A stretch of DNA of 64,000 nt from Axinella damicornis (GCA_963931865.1 OZ007506.1:4584926-4648925), one strand, 5' to 3'; counted from the stretch's first letter, positions 10,856 through 23,102 are shown. Numbers and translations: made by a program. The notes: generated by a model from the sequence alone, not told the origin.

Positions 10856-11443
10856 CCCTTTAACCACCGAATTCTTCCCACCAAGACAACACATTTTCAT
10901 GCATTCAGCGCACACCACTTTCGTAGGTACTCCTCTCCCACAGCATACGCTCCTCAGCGGCCAAACTTGGTGGGGCCCGCACACATGGAGAGACCCCTCT
11001 GGCAATACCGTTAATGATATTCATGACCCCCCACAAGGCCAGCAATCGGAGGTCAAATGTGGATGTCAGCCGGATTTTCGCCCAGCATTTCCCTAAACTT
11101 GGGCCAGATCCGACTGATGGCACACCTTACACCACCAATTTGCATGTTTTCTTGAGGCCCTGGGTGGGGTCTATGAATATCATTAGAATCAAATATCCTG
11201 GGGCCAATGAATCTCATTAAAATCAAAAAACGCCCACGACAGGGGGCCCCCCCCTTTCGAAACCCCCCTGCCTTTCGTTTAGTGGGGAGGGCGCGCCGAA
11301 ATCTGACCAAATTTTTGGGTTCGTCCCTCAAAATTGTCCCTAGGCCCTCTGAAGACTTTTTGGTCTCTTTTTGGACTGACGAGAAGCCCTATGAGTGCAT
11401 AGGGTCAAAATGACGCCTATAGACGTCAATGGGGCTTAAAGGG
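10856..11443 (+). mobile_element. piggyBac-type MITE, copy 2
   Basis: This is the same 588-bp element in the same orientation, with TTAA at 10852-10855 and 11444-11447. It differs from the first copy by only a few bases, which implies recent insertion or local duplication. Both copies sit between the divergent STELLO-like and M8 genes. Confidence 0.85.
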
Positions 11444-11447
11444 TTAA

Positions 11448-12286
11448 GGCGTGGTTCCTCCCATTACGCGTGTACGAAGAGAACGCGGTAATATACGGAA
11501 AAATTAAAATGGCCGACTTTGTTTACTGGTTTGACTTTGTCATTGTAGTCGCTCTCTGTGTTCGCACTTCGAGCTGAAGTTGTGGTGGCCGAAGAGTACG
11601 GGGGTCGTGAGTTTCGTTCACGAGTGGTTTAGCCAATGGGGCGAATCTCTGAAGCAAGCAAGTTGAGTTGATGTGTACAATCGAGGCTACCAGCCAACTT
11701 TGGCTTCGATTCCGGAATTGTTGCCGCCTCTGGACAAGGACGGTTTGTGATTTTTTGTGGAGTGTTGGATGTGTACTACTCATAATCTTCTGGGGAAACG
11801 GAGGCCTCCTTGCAAGTTCGAGAAAAGCTTGATACAGACCGTGGATAAGGTACGCGAATTACCTGAAATTGCTCGTGTAGCCTAGCCGTAGCTAGCTTCA
11901 GTTTCCCCAGACTTCATGTGGTAGCCCACGTTCGTAGGAGTCTGCATGCAAGCTATGAAGCTCCAGGTACTAGCGCAACAATTCCGGGTTTTGCTCAATA
12001 GTGTCCTTCACCACCTTATTATCAAGGGGTGTGGCTTCCTAATTAACAGTTGTTAGTAGGCGTGGTCTAGTTAAGGTCAACCATCTAACCTTACATAACA
12101 ACATTATCTTTCAATGATCCATCATACATCAATAGAATTTGCTACATCTGCTGCAGAATTCTTGGAAAAATCCACCAATGCATTAAAAGCATGCATATAA
12201 TAATGCTGTAGCTCAAGAAGCTGCACTATTAGCTAACTTGATGCATCTGGAGGATGGACCATATATATGGCTGACTTCTAAATCAA
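11448..12286. other. upstream region of M8 copy 1, mostly non-coding
   Basis: Most of this stretch is absent from the right duplicate. Similarity to the right copy resumes about 12168 with atgcattaaaagcatgcata. Short ORFs exist on both strands, but none has support. Confidence 0.5.
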
Positions 12287-13216
12287 ATGGATGTGCAACG
12301 GTTTGGAAGGGTACTGCTGTCATTTGCTTTACTGACAGGACCCTTTGTATCTCCTGTCAGTGTAGATGCTAGGCCCAGAACCTCAGACAGTGACTTTGTT
12401 CAGTGTTTTCACGAGAGGAATGAAAAGGTAGTTTCCGTCTAACTTGGGTTGTGTGAATTGTCTTACCAACTTATTCATCACCATCATCCCACAAGATTGT
12501 GTATGGAGTGCGGACAAGTTCAAGTGGAGTTGACAGAAATGTAAAGAGACAGAGCACACAACAATTTCAACCATTCCGAATTCAAGTCTTCTATGACAGC
12601 AGTGTGAACACAACGTAAGCTGGTAGCTGCTGTAGCAACTAGAACTAGTACCTGCTTTATACTAATTATGTTCTGTCATTGATGTGTTGTTCGTACACCC
12701 AGGCTCGACGAAACTCAACGAAGCAGACTACAGGTATAAGCCAATAGTAATACTAAAATGTGCCCAATTTTGGGACAAAATTTTCAGAGATTTACCTAAT
12801 ACAAAAGTGAACACATCTATACATCATGGTAGAGTGAGAATGCACTATGCTTTGCTAGATTCTGCTGCTTATATACACTGAAAAGCAGTTAAAAGAACTG
12901 TGCATGCCTTGCAATAAGGTACAGATAAGGTTATGTATGAATGTTATTTGCATTGAGTGTGAAGTCGGTGACAGCACCCTATCTAACAGACTGACTGACA
13001 GGTGGGCAAAACTGATGAGCATGCACGCTCAGGAAAATATGGTTTTGTTTTCTAAGGTATAACTGTATCAATCGACTATGAGTTTGGTAAACAGATACGC
13101 TTGTATTTGCATCACTGAGTGGATGTTCCCAAGGGAGGAAGGAGTGCCGTGCATATACAAGTGCATCCTGAAGCAACTGACAGTAACTTTATAACAGTAC
13201 TGTCATGTGCTTCAGG

Positions 13217-13410
13217 ATGAACTTGAATTTGCACTACACAGGACAGGCAAAGTTGATGCACTTGTATTTGCACCCAACAAGATCGTCGGGGGGGGGGGGG
13301 GGGGGGGGGTTAAGACTGAAGTTTGCTGTAAACATATCCTTCTCAGATTACAGTGATTGAATGGTGCACATTGTTCAGGGGTCAGACCTTGGTGCAGACC
13401 AATAAGTAAT
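13217..13410 (+). repeat. intronic ~200-bp repeat with poly-G
   Basis: The segment around gttgatgcacttgtatttgc, gatcgtcggggg and gcacattgttcaggggtcag recurs at 15407-15680 in the same gene. In the right duplicate it occurs once (about 24612-24775). A G run of about 22 bases lies at 13288-13309. Confidence 0.7.
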
Positions 13411-14144
13411 TAGCAGGTCACAATACCTATAGCTCACCTTAGTTTGAACATCAACTGCAGGCAATATGAATATATAGCTACCTATTGTGAATCATACTTT
13501 ACAACAGCAATTCATTCCAGTATTAGCTATTAAAGTTTGGATTACCCCATTCTGATTCCAAGTCCTTCAGTTACTGTTGATTGACTATAACTCCAGAATT
13601 ACGTGTTGAACCTTTCTGACGTCTCTCAGAACATTATCATCCCGAGAGTTGAAGCTACTTTTGAAGCTGCACTCAGAGTAATTCCTGCTGTTTCTCCGAT
13701 CCTTCTTGAGAGGTACATTGATAAAAGAGTGAGTTTGAGGTTGTTCGCCAATTCCTTGGATCCACTGGCAATGCCGAATATCTCTTGCAGATTACATTGG
13801 TAGACATATCAAACACTTTCATTCAATGTATAAGCTACTGTACTGTAGTTACTGGCTAGCCCTAAAGCAGCTGATACACTAGCTACATTCGCGGCACTCA
13901 CAGGCTCCTGTTTTAACGTTTCCGCAATCTGAACAGACATTGGTAATGAAAAAAGTCTAATTCCCTGAGCGAGGAAGCTGACCCAGAATACCCAGAGAGT
14001 CAACCTGTTGCCGTGAAAGATTCCATGTTTGTACTTGCCACCAGAATTGAACTTGTAGTAATTCCCTCAGATACCCATGTACTTGCCACCTGAACTTTGA
14101 AATTCTGCTGTAATAATTCCCTTGGACATATACATATACATTCC

Positions 14145-14337
14145 TCATAGTCCTGCTCGAATGTACAGTAAAATAAGATTGGTTGCCAGCATTATAACCA
14201 CAAAGTTGTTACCCTTAATAATTATTGCAAACAATCTGAGAGTGATAGTAGTTAAAGTGATTGCCGTCTAGCCGGGCGGAGAGGGGCTAGCGGCTAGACT
14301 GAAGTGAGCAATTGGTATTAGAGACTGATTGCATGTA
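14145..14337. repeat. segment inverted relative to the right duplicate
   Basis: This intron-4 segment is the reverse complement of 25454-25722. Both are bounded by cattcct on the left and agctactttgcac on the right. A foldback element (gtctagccgggcggagag...) lies at its centre. Confidence 0.8.
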
Positions 14338-15489
14338 AGCTACTTTGCACTTGAGCTGCAGCCTATTTGTAAAGCATGCATACTATCCAAATCAGTTGTC
14401 ACATCTACAGGGATTGTGCCAACAACACTTTTCGGGTTCCAATTGGATCTGTGAGGAACTGCAGCTTTCAATGCAACACTCAAACATTTTGTGTGCTGGT
14501 GCCAGTCCCTGAAGAACATCTGAAGGTACAATCATGTATATTGCATAAGCTTATAGCTGGGTATGGAATGCCTGCCATGCACTAATCTTCATGTTCAGTT
14601 CTAATCATCAGACATGGCTGGCCTTCTCCAGGCACTTGTTAACCGCAAAGACAGCAACATCCAACATGGATATTTTCAGGACTGGCAGTTATTGTACATT
14701 CACTTCCAAAGCACATTTCATTCTGCAGCGTTGCGTCCAATGCAATGGAGATGCACCTAATTGTGAAACAATTGGCTCTGATGGCCCAGGTGCGAGCAAC
14801 ACAGACTACTTATTGTACGTTGGGGCTAGTGGAGCTTTCTGTGGAGGAGGAATCTTAGCATCTGCCAATGTCTGTCAGTTGGAGGCCACACTTGATCGGT
14901 GAGGCTGAACACAATGTGTTGATTCTATAATGTAAAACCTCCTGTATGAGCTTTTGGGAGACCATGATGGGTGGGGTGGGTTGTGATTGTTTTGTCTGTG
15001 ATTCGAATAGACCCTATTATCAGGTATATTTCAATATTTTTTACTCCTTTCTCAGGCCTATTGCAGGAGTCATCAACTTCTGCCCTGATCAGTTTCCATT
15101 TTTTTCAGATGAACGAAATATTAGAATCGGGATACATCCACACACTGGTGAGAACTATAGGATAGGATTCAGAGTTAGTTCAGTTGGCCGCTGTTTCGAT
15201 CACTGAAGTCCCATATTATACGGTCATCATGATGGTGAGGTTTCTTACCTGCATGTCAATAAATCCCTTTGGCAGTATGTGATACCAGTTTACCTACCAT
15301 GTACACTAGTAAGTGAATAGCCTAATACTTGATGCATACGTAATTTATAGAATGATTTTTTTTTTCTGGTTACTTCGGAATCCACTTAAAAAGAATTCCA
15401 TTAACTTGCATTTGCACTTGAATTTGCACTGCACGGGACTGGCAAAGTTGATGCACTTGTATTTGCACCCAACAAGATCGTCGGGGGGG

Positions 15490-15589
15490 TTAAGGTAGCA
15501 CATACCCCTTTACGTTAGGTTACCTTTAACCGTTGGGGGCTCCCGACGGTTAAAGGTAACCTAACGTAAAGGGGTATGTGCTACCTTAA
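15490..15589. mobile_element. perfect 44-bp-arm palindrome bounded by TTAA
   Basis: The arm ttaaggtagcacataccc... (15490-15533) is exactly reverse-complementary to 15546-15589 across a 12-bp loop. It interrupts an intronic repeat that is continuous at 13262-13330 and is absent from the right duplicate, so it is an insertion. Each end carries TTAA. Confidence 0.85.
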
Positions 15590-16082
15590 GACTGAAGTTT
15601 GCTGTAAACATATCCTTCTCAGATTACAGTGATTGAATGGTGCACATTGTTAAGGGGTCAGACCTTGGTGCAGACCAATTTAAGTAATTCCATTTATCTC
15701 CAACAGTGAAGCTATCACAAGCTTAAGATTCACAACACTATTGTTCCATTCAGGGCTTTTCTCCAACTCTGTATCCTTTCTTTCGTGATGAAGATGGTGT
15801 TCCTCGAACCCAAAGGGATATTTTTGGACGCCCCCCAACTGATGCATCTGGGTAAATCAGTGTTATATTCATTCAGATGTGAATGCTGACCTCATAGCCC
15901 TCAACTGACACTGAGTACTGTTGTATTAAGAGCCAAAAAAGTTTGAATCCAATTTTGTTGTCCTTTCTGCTTATACAGAAATTTTGTTATCAGTAACACA
16001 ACCGTCAGGACAACCACTTACACAGACTGGCAGACACGTAACGGGATTATCGACCATCAAGTTCAGCAGCTTGTAACTCCTG

Positions 16083-17228
16083 GTATGAGGCTCGTGATCA
16101 TACCTGCAAATATCAACAGACTACATACATTCCACGTAAAATCTCAAAATTCATGTTCTCAATGTCACCGCCATACTCAGTGTTCTGAATTGACAGCACA
16201 CTTGCTCCAGTTTCGTGTTGCAGAAGTAGAATTCCAAACTGTATCGACATTGTTCCAATCTCCAGCGGAATACTGAATGTCCTGTGCTGGCCACGGAACT
16301 TGGATGAGTTCCGGCATTGTTGGACGTTGCTCTGTGTACAAATGATATTCACAAGAAGGTATTATTGTATAGGGTCATTTCTAGTTTCATTCCCAGGTCA
16401 TTCCCACCTCCTGTCTTTGATCACCTGCAAATACCGAGGTGGAAGGCCTGGGAGATCTGGTCGTGTGCCTTGACATCAGGTAGACAGATGGTAGACACAC
16501 AGGGGGCAGTGCCAGTTGAAGAATCTTGAAGCCCTTTCTTGCATCAATACCGTTCATTTTTCATGATGCATGGATGTGGCGCGCCGCCCCTCATGTGCCT
16601 ACCGCCTGTCTACTGATGTCACCACACATAACCAGATCTCCCCCTGTCCACATTTGCATACTGCGAGTGATCAAAGATCGATTACAGGTGGAAAAAAAAA
16701 GTGTTTCACAGCCTCATGCAAAGAGCGTCAGCAATTACAATTGCTTCCCATGGCCCTGATAAGTGCATGTTATGGCCCTGATAAGTGCATGCTAAACCCA
16801 ATTGGAGGTATTTTGGTGGTCCGGGTACATGTAATTCATTCCAGGGCCGTAGGAAGCAAAATAAGAACCCTGTTCGACCAATATTATAATAGTACTATTA
16901 TACACTGCTGAAGGCAGTGCATAGGGGTGTGTAGTGCAGTGGCAGGAGAGGACCCAAGGTCGCGGTCTCCCCCTACGCTTGTTTTGATTAGACATGAACA
17001 GCCCTACAACATAAAATGGCTAAAAGGACAGTAAATGACATCCAGTTATAACCTTTTAAACAAAGACAAACCTTCTGCAAAGCTTCAGCCTTGTAAACAG
17101 CTTGCGCGACGATGACGTAATGCGAATGGAATCCGTACTTTCGCCGCTTACTCTCCGTTTACTAAGCGCCGATAATTGGTATGTCGGGTGCCGATAATAA
17201 GGTCATGCCGATAATTGGTGGTTTACGC
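16083..17228. other. unique spacer between the tandem copies, with one candidate exon
   Basis: This sequence is not shared by the two copies. On the minus strand, 16331-16129 is an open segment with a tttgtacacag acceptor and a gtatgt donor (phase 0 in, phase 2 out). It reads FRGQHRTFSIPLEIGTMSIQ followed by FGILLLQHETGASVLSIQNT, with beta-strand-like character. It may be an orphan exon of an unidentified gene. A foldback element follows at 16395-16692. Confidence 0.35.
16395..16692. mobile_element. foldback element
   Basis: ttgatcacctgc, gagatctggtcgtgtgcctt and gacatcaggtagacag in the left arm pair with ctgtctactgatgtc, cacacataaccagatctccc and gcgagtgatcaa in the right arm. Arms are about 110 bp and imperfect. 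Confidence 0.65.
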
Positions 17229-17263
17229 TAGCTATAACGGAATGACGCTTTACCTGGACCTAT

Positions 17264-17352
17264 AGCCTCGTTCCCGGTCCCACGCCCAGCTTTTTGTCAC
17301 TTGCAGTACTGCAAGCGACTAAAAGCTGGGCGTGGGACCGGGGATGAGGCTA
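17264..17352. mobile_element. snap-back hairpin, GTTCCC family
   Basis: This is the duplicate of 5348-5434, with arms agcctcgttcccggtcccac and its complement. It carries several compensated arm changes (cggtccc on one side, gggaccg on the other), so base-pairing is retained. Confidence 0.8.
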
Positions 17353-18078
17353 ACCTGGACCTAGGTACGCTCGCATCTTGTTGAAGTTTGGGTGTAGGGA
17401 TCTTTGCTCTGTAGCAGGAGGTTGTATGCGTAACAATGTTGGCTGTGAAGCTGGTTGGTAGGTGGGGCTTGGCATGCAGAAGGAAGGTTTTACTGTACTG
17501 CTCTGTTTTGGCAAAGAATGGAAGAGTGTTTAGTCCTTCTTGTAGGTTGTCTGAATCAGTTCAGTGCCTCAGCACTCTAATACATAGTTGCCAAGCGTTC
17601 CGGAACGTCTGGGACAGTCCCGGAATTCTTTGTCTCAACTCTTGTCTCGTACGGAAGCTGCTTTGTCCTGAATAAATAGCAATAGGTCCCCAGACTTATA
17701 GTCTGAACGAAAGACCACATGATGCGAATACAATTTGTATATGGCTAACCTCATTCCTAGGATGTAGCTACTGTATAGGAGCCTGGGAATGATGCTAGTA
17801 TATGGCTCTGGCCTGTTCCTGCAGCAAAGAAGCCAAGGAGCTAGGCTCACCTAGTCACATCTCCTCTATTTGCCCTACCGAAACCTACCTGCAACCCACC
17901 AGCCCCTCTCTTACCATCACTCACCACTCCCTCTCACAATGGCATGTCTCTGCATCATGCAGGTGATGGTTTCATCACCAGATTGCCTTGGCTGCTCACC
18001 TTGGAATGTGGATGGCTGGAGCTGCATCATAATGGAGATCCCCTTCTAGCTGCTGCATCTCCCCCCTCGCCCTCAGCT

Positions 18079-18165
18079 CCAAGCAAGATGTCACTCAGCT
18101 CCAAGATGTCACTCATGCAGCTCCGAGATGTCACTCAGCTCCAAGATGTCACTCAGCTCCAATAT
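18079..18165. repeat. 18-bp VNTR in the 3' flank
   Basis: agatgtcactcagctcca is repeated about four to five times here, against about two in the left duplicate at 6199-6235. Confidence 0.75.
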
Positions 18166-18849
18166 GTCCCTCTGGTGGCTAACATGTGACAGAATTGCTA
18201 CCCCTTACAAAACCAAATGATCTAACTAACATCCCCAACAGGAAAACCACAACCATGCTAGCTAAATGTTAGATATTCAACTCATAATTATGTCAGGTGA
18301 GTGACGAAATGAAGGAGATTAAACCACTGAGCAAACAGGTGAGCCATAGCCTACTGCAACCATGAAAGCACAGGAAAAGCCTAACTATTGCACAAAAGTG
18401 CACAGCAAGAATGGTGGGAGTAGCTACACGAGCTTGGAAACTGAACTGTGTATAACATTATTATGACTATATATATACTTCATATTCATGGCATGCCCAA
18501 ATGGGTTACTGGACATGCATGCCCAAGGGATGTACAACTTGTGAACTAAGCTGTGCACGCTTGTGTTAACGAAAACATTCCTGTCAACATAAATTTAAAA
18601 CCCACTATACATCCTGTTAGCACAAATCCAAAATAATATATAACGAAATAAGAGCATACACGACTGCAATACACAAGCAAGGAATAACCTATCTAATAAA
18701 ATAACTGAGTCCATTACACTTATTCAGATATAAATTAGATGAATGACGGCACAAGCCTAATTCAAAACTTCCAAAAGTTGTTCATTTACAAAACAGAGTG
18801 TGAACATCAGTACAGGATTCCTTTCCCCTCAGATTTCTGTAGCTAATAG

Positions 18850-21587
18850 TTAATAAACTTGAAGCCTTGAAACTCCATACAGTTGTTGAATTGCCTGGCT
18901 GTAGTTCTGAGGAGTCCTCCGTCCAGTCTCTATCCTCTGCGTTGCCTTGTTCCAGTTATGCAATAACTTCACCTTCCAACGTTCAACCTCTTTGAGCATT
19001 AGGTGGTGAATTTTGCTGAAGTCTGCCCCTGCCAACTTCCGTTCCAAATCTTTAGAATCGTCAAAGTAAGTAATGTGGGGCCATTGATAATAGTCTGCAA
19101 ATTGCACCCAGTAATACAAAGCCTCCTGATCTGAATCAGTATTGGGGCTGTACGGATGAATACTGCTGAAATGTGGTGTCATTTGGTTGTCCAGTCCTTG
19201 ATTTTGGCAGTAAGAGTCAGATAAAGAGGACCTGTCAGCTCCAATAGATCTAACAGCTTTAAGGTATTTCATGCTGGGCATAAAGAGAGGGATACCCAAG
19301 GAATACACCTCTGTGATCTTGTAAGTCATAACTGCATAAGGAATGAAAACAACAGCACGATGGCTAGTTAAGTCCGAGAGATCATAGTGAGGATAAAGTG
19401 TACGGACATTTACAACCCTGAATTTCGATGTTCTCATGATCAATGAGGAGCAGGCACCATTGAACTTAGACATACACAAGATTCCTTCTCTCTTGGGTGA
19501 ATAAGAATTGTTGGCAGTGTAGAAGCCACTGTAGCTATACAATGGAAAAGAATCCAGTCCTGTATAGTGGCGGAGATATTCCTGATCATAACGACTTTCA
19601 GCACCGATGATATGTTTTGGATTGTCCATAGAAGCCAGAGCATGGAGATGCTCATTTAAACGGTCCCATTCTTTTTTGGTACATCTTCCTAAATTATATC
19701 GGTGAGCGGGCAAAAAGACTATTGTTTTATTGAATGGAAGCCACAGCTCACAAATAGCTGGTGCAAACATGCACAGGAAGGCATCTACCGATGCTATATC
19801 ATGGTTTCCTTTGTAAAACTCAAAGTTGTCTCGTATCATCTTTTCGGTCAAGTTGGTGTTGGCATCGTGGAATTCTTTATCAATCACATGAGAAAGGTTT
19901 TTGTACACTATGACATTCTTCATTTCAAACACAGAAGGATAATTGAAAGATTTGAACATCCTACTTGCAGGATTTTTTGATGCTGCAACGATGACTTTGT
20001 GCCCGATAGTTGCCAACACAGATGGCATATCTGTAATTGTGGCATCGTGCATATCAGATGTCCAGAATGTAAGAGATCTGGCATCAATCTCATCAACATC
20101 TTCCTTAGCCTGATTCCCGCTTCTGAAGGGAGGAGAGTAGTTCTCTCCTCTCTTGTGAGCCTGTAACCAGGCAATGTCTGCATATGTGTTTATTCGTGGG
20201 TATTTTGGTGGAGAAATAGCAGTGTCATTCAGTTCTGGAAACCTATAACCAGCATTGATGAGACATTGCAGCCATAACTGCACAATCTCCACATCATGGA
20301 GCTCAATGTACTGACGTTCATAAAGGGCAACCCACAGTTCCTCCATCCGCTCCACAAGCGTCTTTCCATTCCCTTTCCAATTGCCCAAAAAATCAACAAG
20401 CTGCCTACTCTTCATGTTAAGATTTTTCATTGCTTCCAATTCACCCAAAATGTTGTATTTTCGGTCCTGCACAACAAGTGGACGTGCTACAAAACCAACC
20501 TGGAGACCAACATCCCAAAACAATCTCTGAGCAAAATAGCTACGCCATATATCAGAGACACGCCCATAAACTGTGATGGGCAGCAGAAGTGCAAAGAAAC
20601 CCACCTTCATGTGCAATGTTGCCTGTGCATTGTAGGGTGTAAGTACTCCAGTAGGAATCATCAAGGGTTTCGTCGCACTTGTTCTTTTGAACCAGAACGG
20701 GAGTGGCATTGTTTTTTGGTAGGTGACATCAGCATCTGGTTGGTAGTCAGACAAAGATTGGAGGACTGCAATTGATTGACGGTGCACAGTGACAGCATTA
20801 ATAGTGGTGTTGTAACTTTGAGATTTATTGATGTCAGCCAACGGAAAACCTCGGGGCCACGATGGTAGTGTTGGCGCACCAAGTGATGGGTATGGATTGT
20901 AGGTTGGCCAGTTGTGGCCTTGCGGTTCAAGGACATCTATGACGTTTGTATGCTTTCCAGGCAAAACTGCACTGACTGACAGTGCACCGGCAGGTGCTGC
21001 CCCTTCTATCCAAAACTTGAGCATGTTTTCATCATCAAAATCCCAGATAACAGCAGCACCATGCATGATGGCGTACAGATAGCCCACATTCTTTCGTCCA
21101 AAATGGTTCCATGGAAGACTGCTCACAAAGACATTTTTCATGGATTCCTGGTCCTCCGGATTCAGATAAACAACGGCATCATGCAGTGTCCAGCCTGTCT
21201 CATATTTTTGGGGACTCTTCCTGTCACCAACAACCACCAAACACCAGTCTTTCATTCTTACTTGGCGATGTACTGCCTCTGATGGCTCAATTACAGTAGT
21301 AATTACAGCCCACTGTTCACACCAAGGCTCACCTTCAGGTCCGGGAGTATCAGTTGTTGACACCGGTTAGGATTGAAAGAACCAAACCTGATCTTTTCAG
21401 TTGGGAATGTACGTACAATTTTTCCAGAAAAGGCAGTGGTTCCACTCTGCATAGTGAGCGCACGTATTTTGGGCTGACTGAACACCAGCAGCATAACTAC
21501 CACTGTCAGAGTTAAAATCTTGAGCTTAGATCCTGCCCTGCGGGCTTTTTTGCGGAGGCACCTCATGATATACGGACGGCGTGGCAT
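18850..21587 (-). pseudogene. STELLO/DUF288-like glycosyltransferase, frameshifted copy
   Basis: This copy is nearly identical to the 909-aa gene at 7278-10007. One T is missing near 21366-21368 (caccggttagg here, caccggtttagg in the left copy). The shift separates the first 70 or so codons, which include the membrane anchor, from the intact 837-codon remainder (18850-21363). That remainder has no ATG at its beginning. The anchor segment has also lost 12 bp (SLCLV region shortened), and an extra in-frame ATG lies upstream at 21585-21587. All catalytic motifs (VVVGDRKSP, PWNHFGRKN, WDFDDEN) persist. The break may be real inactivation or a single-base assembly error. Confidence 0.8.
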
Positions 21588-21990
21588 ACGATCGTAGACT
21601 TCTTATTAACTTCTTATTTGCCGATGTAGACTTCTTGTCTGCCGACGTCGATCCCTTGCAGTGTTGTACAGTGCTTGACAGCATAAACCCCTCCAATTTG
21701 CAAGGTTCATGAAAGCCCGCCCTCAAAAGCGGGGCATGGGGGTGGGGCTCAATTAGGTTTCCATAACAACCCGCCCACACATAATTACTTACGCTCTAAA
21801 CATTGACTTCGAAAATGGGAGGCTGTCTTATCCCATGCGGCCGCATGCGCCCCGAGCTTGTATGATGTTGCCTTGTATTTTACACTGACTAGCACAAATT
21901 ACTGAAAAGTGCGGTTGCTTTCATGGGGGCTTTCTTGTGGTGTTCCCAAAGCAACTGGGCTAGCCATGGCCAGCACACCAGAGTGGGCTA

Positions 21991-22317
21991 GCTAATAAAC
22001 ACAACCTGGAGATCTGTGGCCTGTACTACCAAGGCTTTGTGGACGACTTTGAGGCTGTACTGTCACAGCATCGCATGTGCACCGTGACAACGTACGGTGT
22101 AAGGAGGGTGACGTTGGGAGGAGAGGGTGGAGAGGGAGTGCGCATACAAGTGAGGCTCAGAGAGGGTGGAGAGGGAGCCTTGGGTGCATACTGTCTGGGC
22201 TGTATCATCAGCATGTATGCCAGGGAGGTGACTGCTTCTGAGTGGTCTTTTAACTCTTTTCATACCAGAGCTAAGGTCCCAGAGTTGGAACAAACCATCC
22301 ACAGCTGTGAGAGCTAG
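21991..22317 (+). other. open frame of unknown origin, possible exon or transposon fragment
   Basis: An open frame of about 108 codons reads LEICGLYYQGFVDDFEAVLS, TYGVRRVTLGGEGGEG, EVTASEWSFNSFHTRAKVPE and then a stop. It is compositionally protein-like, but it has no ATG and no recognised family. It lies in the 1.7-kb segment present only in the right duplicate, so a captured exon or degenerate transposon protein is plausible. Confidence 0.3.
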
Positions 22318-22543
22318 ACAGGACTTGCAATTCACGCTGTGGTTATAATCCATGGTATACTAGACTTAGCTGCATTAGCTATATCACTAGGTCAGTGAGG
22401 TAAATATGAGACAGGGTTGGTAGGCAGTTTCGAATATTTACCTAGAAGATTCTGCTAGAGCCATTTCCATACAAACATGCTTGTTGTTATTATGGCAGTG
22501 CATACTTTTGAAAATGAGAACTACCAATTTACTTTTCACTTAA

Positions 22544-22971
22544 CCCTATGTCATTTTGACCCTATGCACTCATAGGGCTTCTCGTCAGTCCAAAAAGAGA
22601 CCAAAAGTCTTCAGAGGGCCTAGGGACAATTTTGCCCCCCCCCCCCCCTTCGCATGTCGTGGGCATTTTTGATTTTAATGAGATTCATTGGCCCAAGAAT
22701 TGTTGTGCCATCAGTCAGCTCTGGCCCAAGTTTAGGGAAATGCTGGGCGAAAATCCAGCTGACATCCACCTTTGACCTCCGATTGCTGGGCTTGTGGGGG
22801 TCATGAATATCATTAATGGTATTGCCAGAGGGGTCTCTCCATGTGTGTGGGCCCCACCAAGTTTGGCCGCTGAGGAGCGAATGCTGTGGGAGAGGAGTTC
22901 CTATGGAAGTGGTGTGCGCTGAATGCATGAAAATGTGTTGTCTTGGTGGGAAGAGTTCGGTGGTTAAAGGG
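22544..22971 (-). mobile_element. piggyBac-type MITE, inverted and internally deleted copy
   Basis: This 428-bp relative of the elements at 10146 and 10856 is in reverse orientation. It is bounded by TTAA at 22540-22543 and 22972-22975 and begins CCCTATG. It lacks about 25 bp near one end and other internal parts, and has a C run in place of the mixed CCC/GGG core. It is diverged and therefore older than the pair in the left copy. Confidence 0.8.
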
Positions 22972-23066
22972 TTAATTGCTGCTCAAACAATAATCAGCTC
23001 TTCCAGAATGCATTAATATGCACACGCATTGTGCAATCAAATTACAATGCATACTCTGTACAAACA

Positions 23067-23067
<1 letters not shown>

Positions 23068-23102
<35 letters not shown>
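23068..23102. repeat. poly-C run
   Basis: A homopolymer run of more than 30 C follows acaaacat. Confidence 0.9.

Larger units (their letters stand above)
5312..16082. repeat. tandem segmental duplication, left copy
   Basis: This block is colinear with 17229-27264, starting from the shared tagctataacggaatgacgc. It holds a STELLO-like gene and the first nine exons of an M8 metalloprotease gene. Coding parts are nearly identical between copies, while introns and flanks differ by indels and transposon insertions. Similarity stops inside or just after exon 9 of the M8 gene. Copy-specific insertions here include two TTAA MITEs and a perfect palindrome. Confidence 0.9.
12287..16082 (+). pseudogene. 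leishmanolysin-like M8 metalloprotease, broken and truncated copy
   Basis: Exons match those of the gene at 23656: 12287-12427, 12496-12614, 12703-12733, 13597-13712, 14411-14525, 14729-14898, 15056-15147, 15754-15851 and 15979-16082. The signal peptide and pro-region are preserved ([19 protein letters not shown]). Exon 7 lacks the 8 bases gaagttat found in the right copy. The zinc motif HEVIH is therefore destroyed (CAT is followed directly by CCACAC at 15135-15143) and the frame shifts to a TGA at about 15786. Similarity ends at about 16082, so the exons for the third zinc His, the Met-turn and the C-terminal domains are missing. It cannot encode an active protease. A secreted N-terminal fragment remains conceivable. 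Confidence 0.85.
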
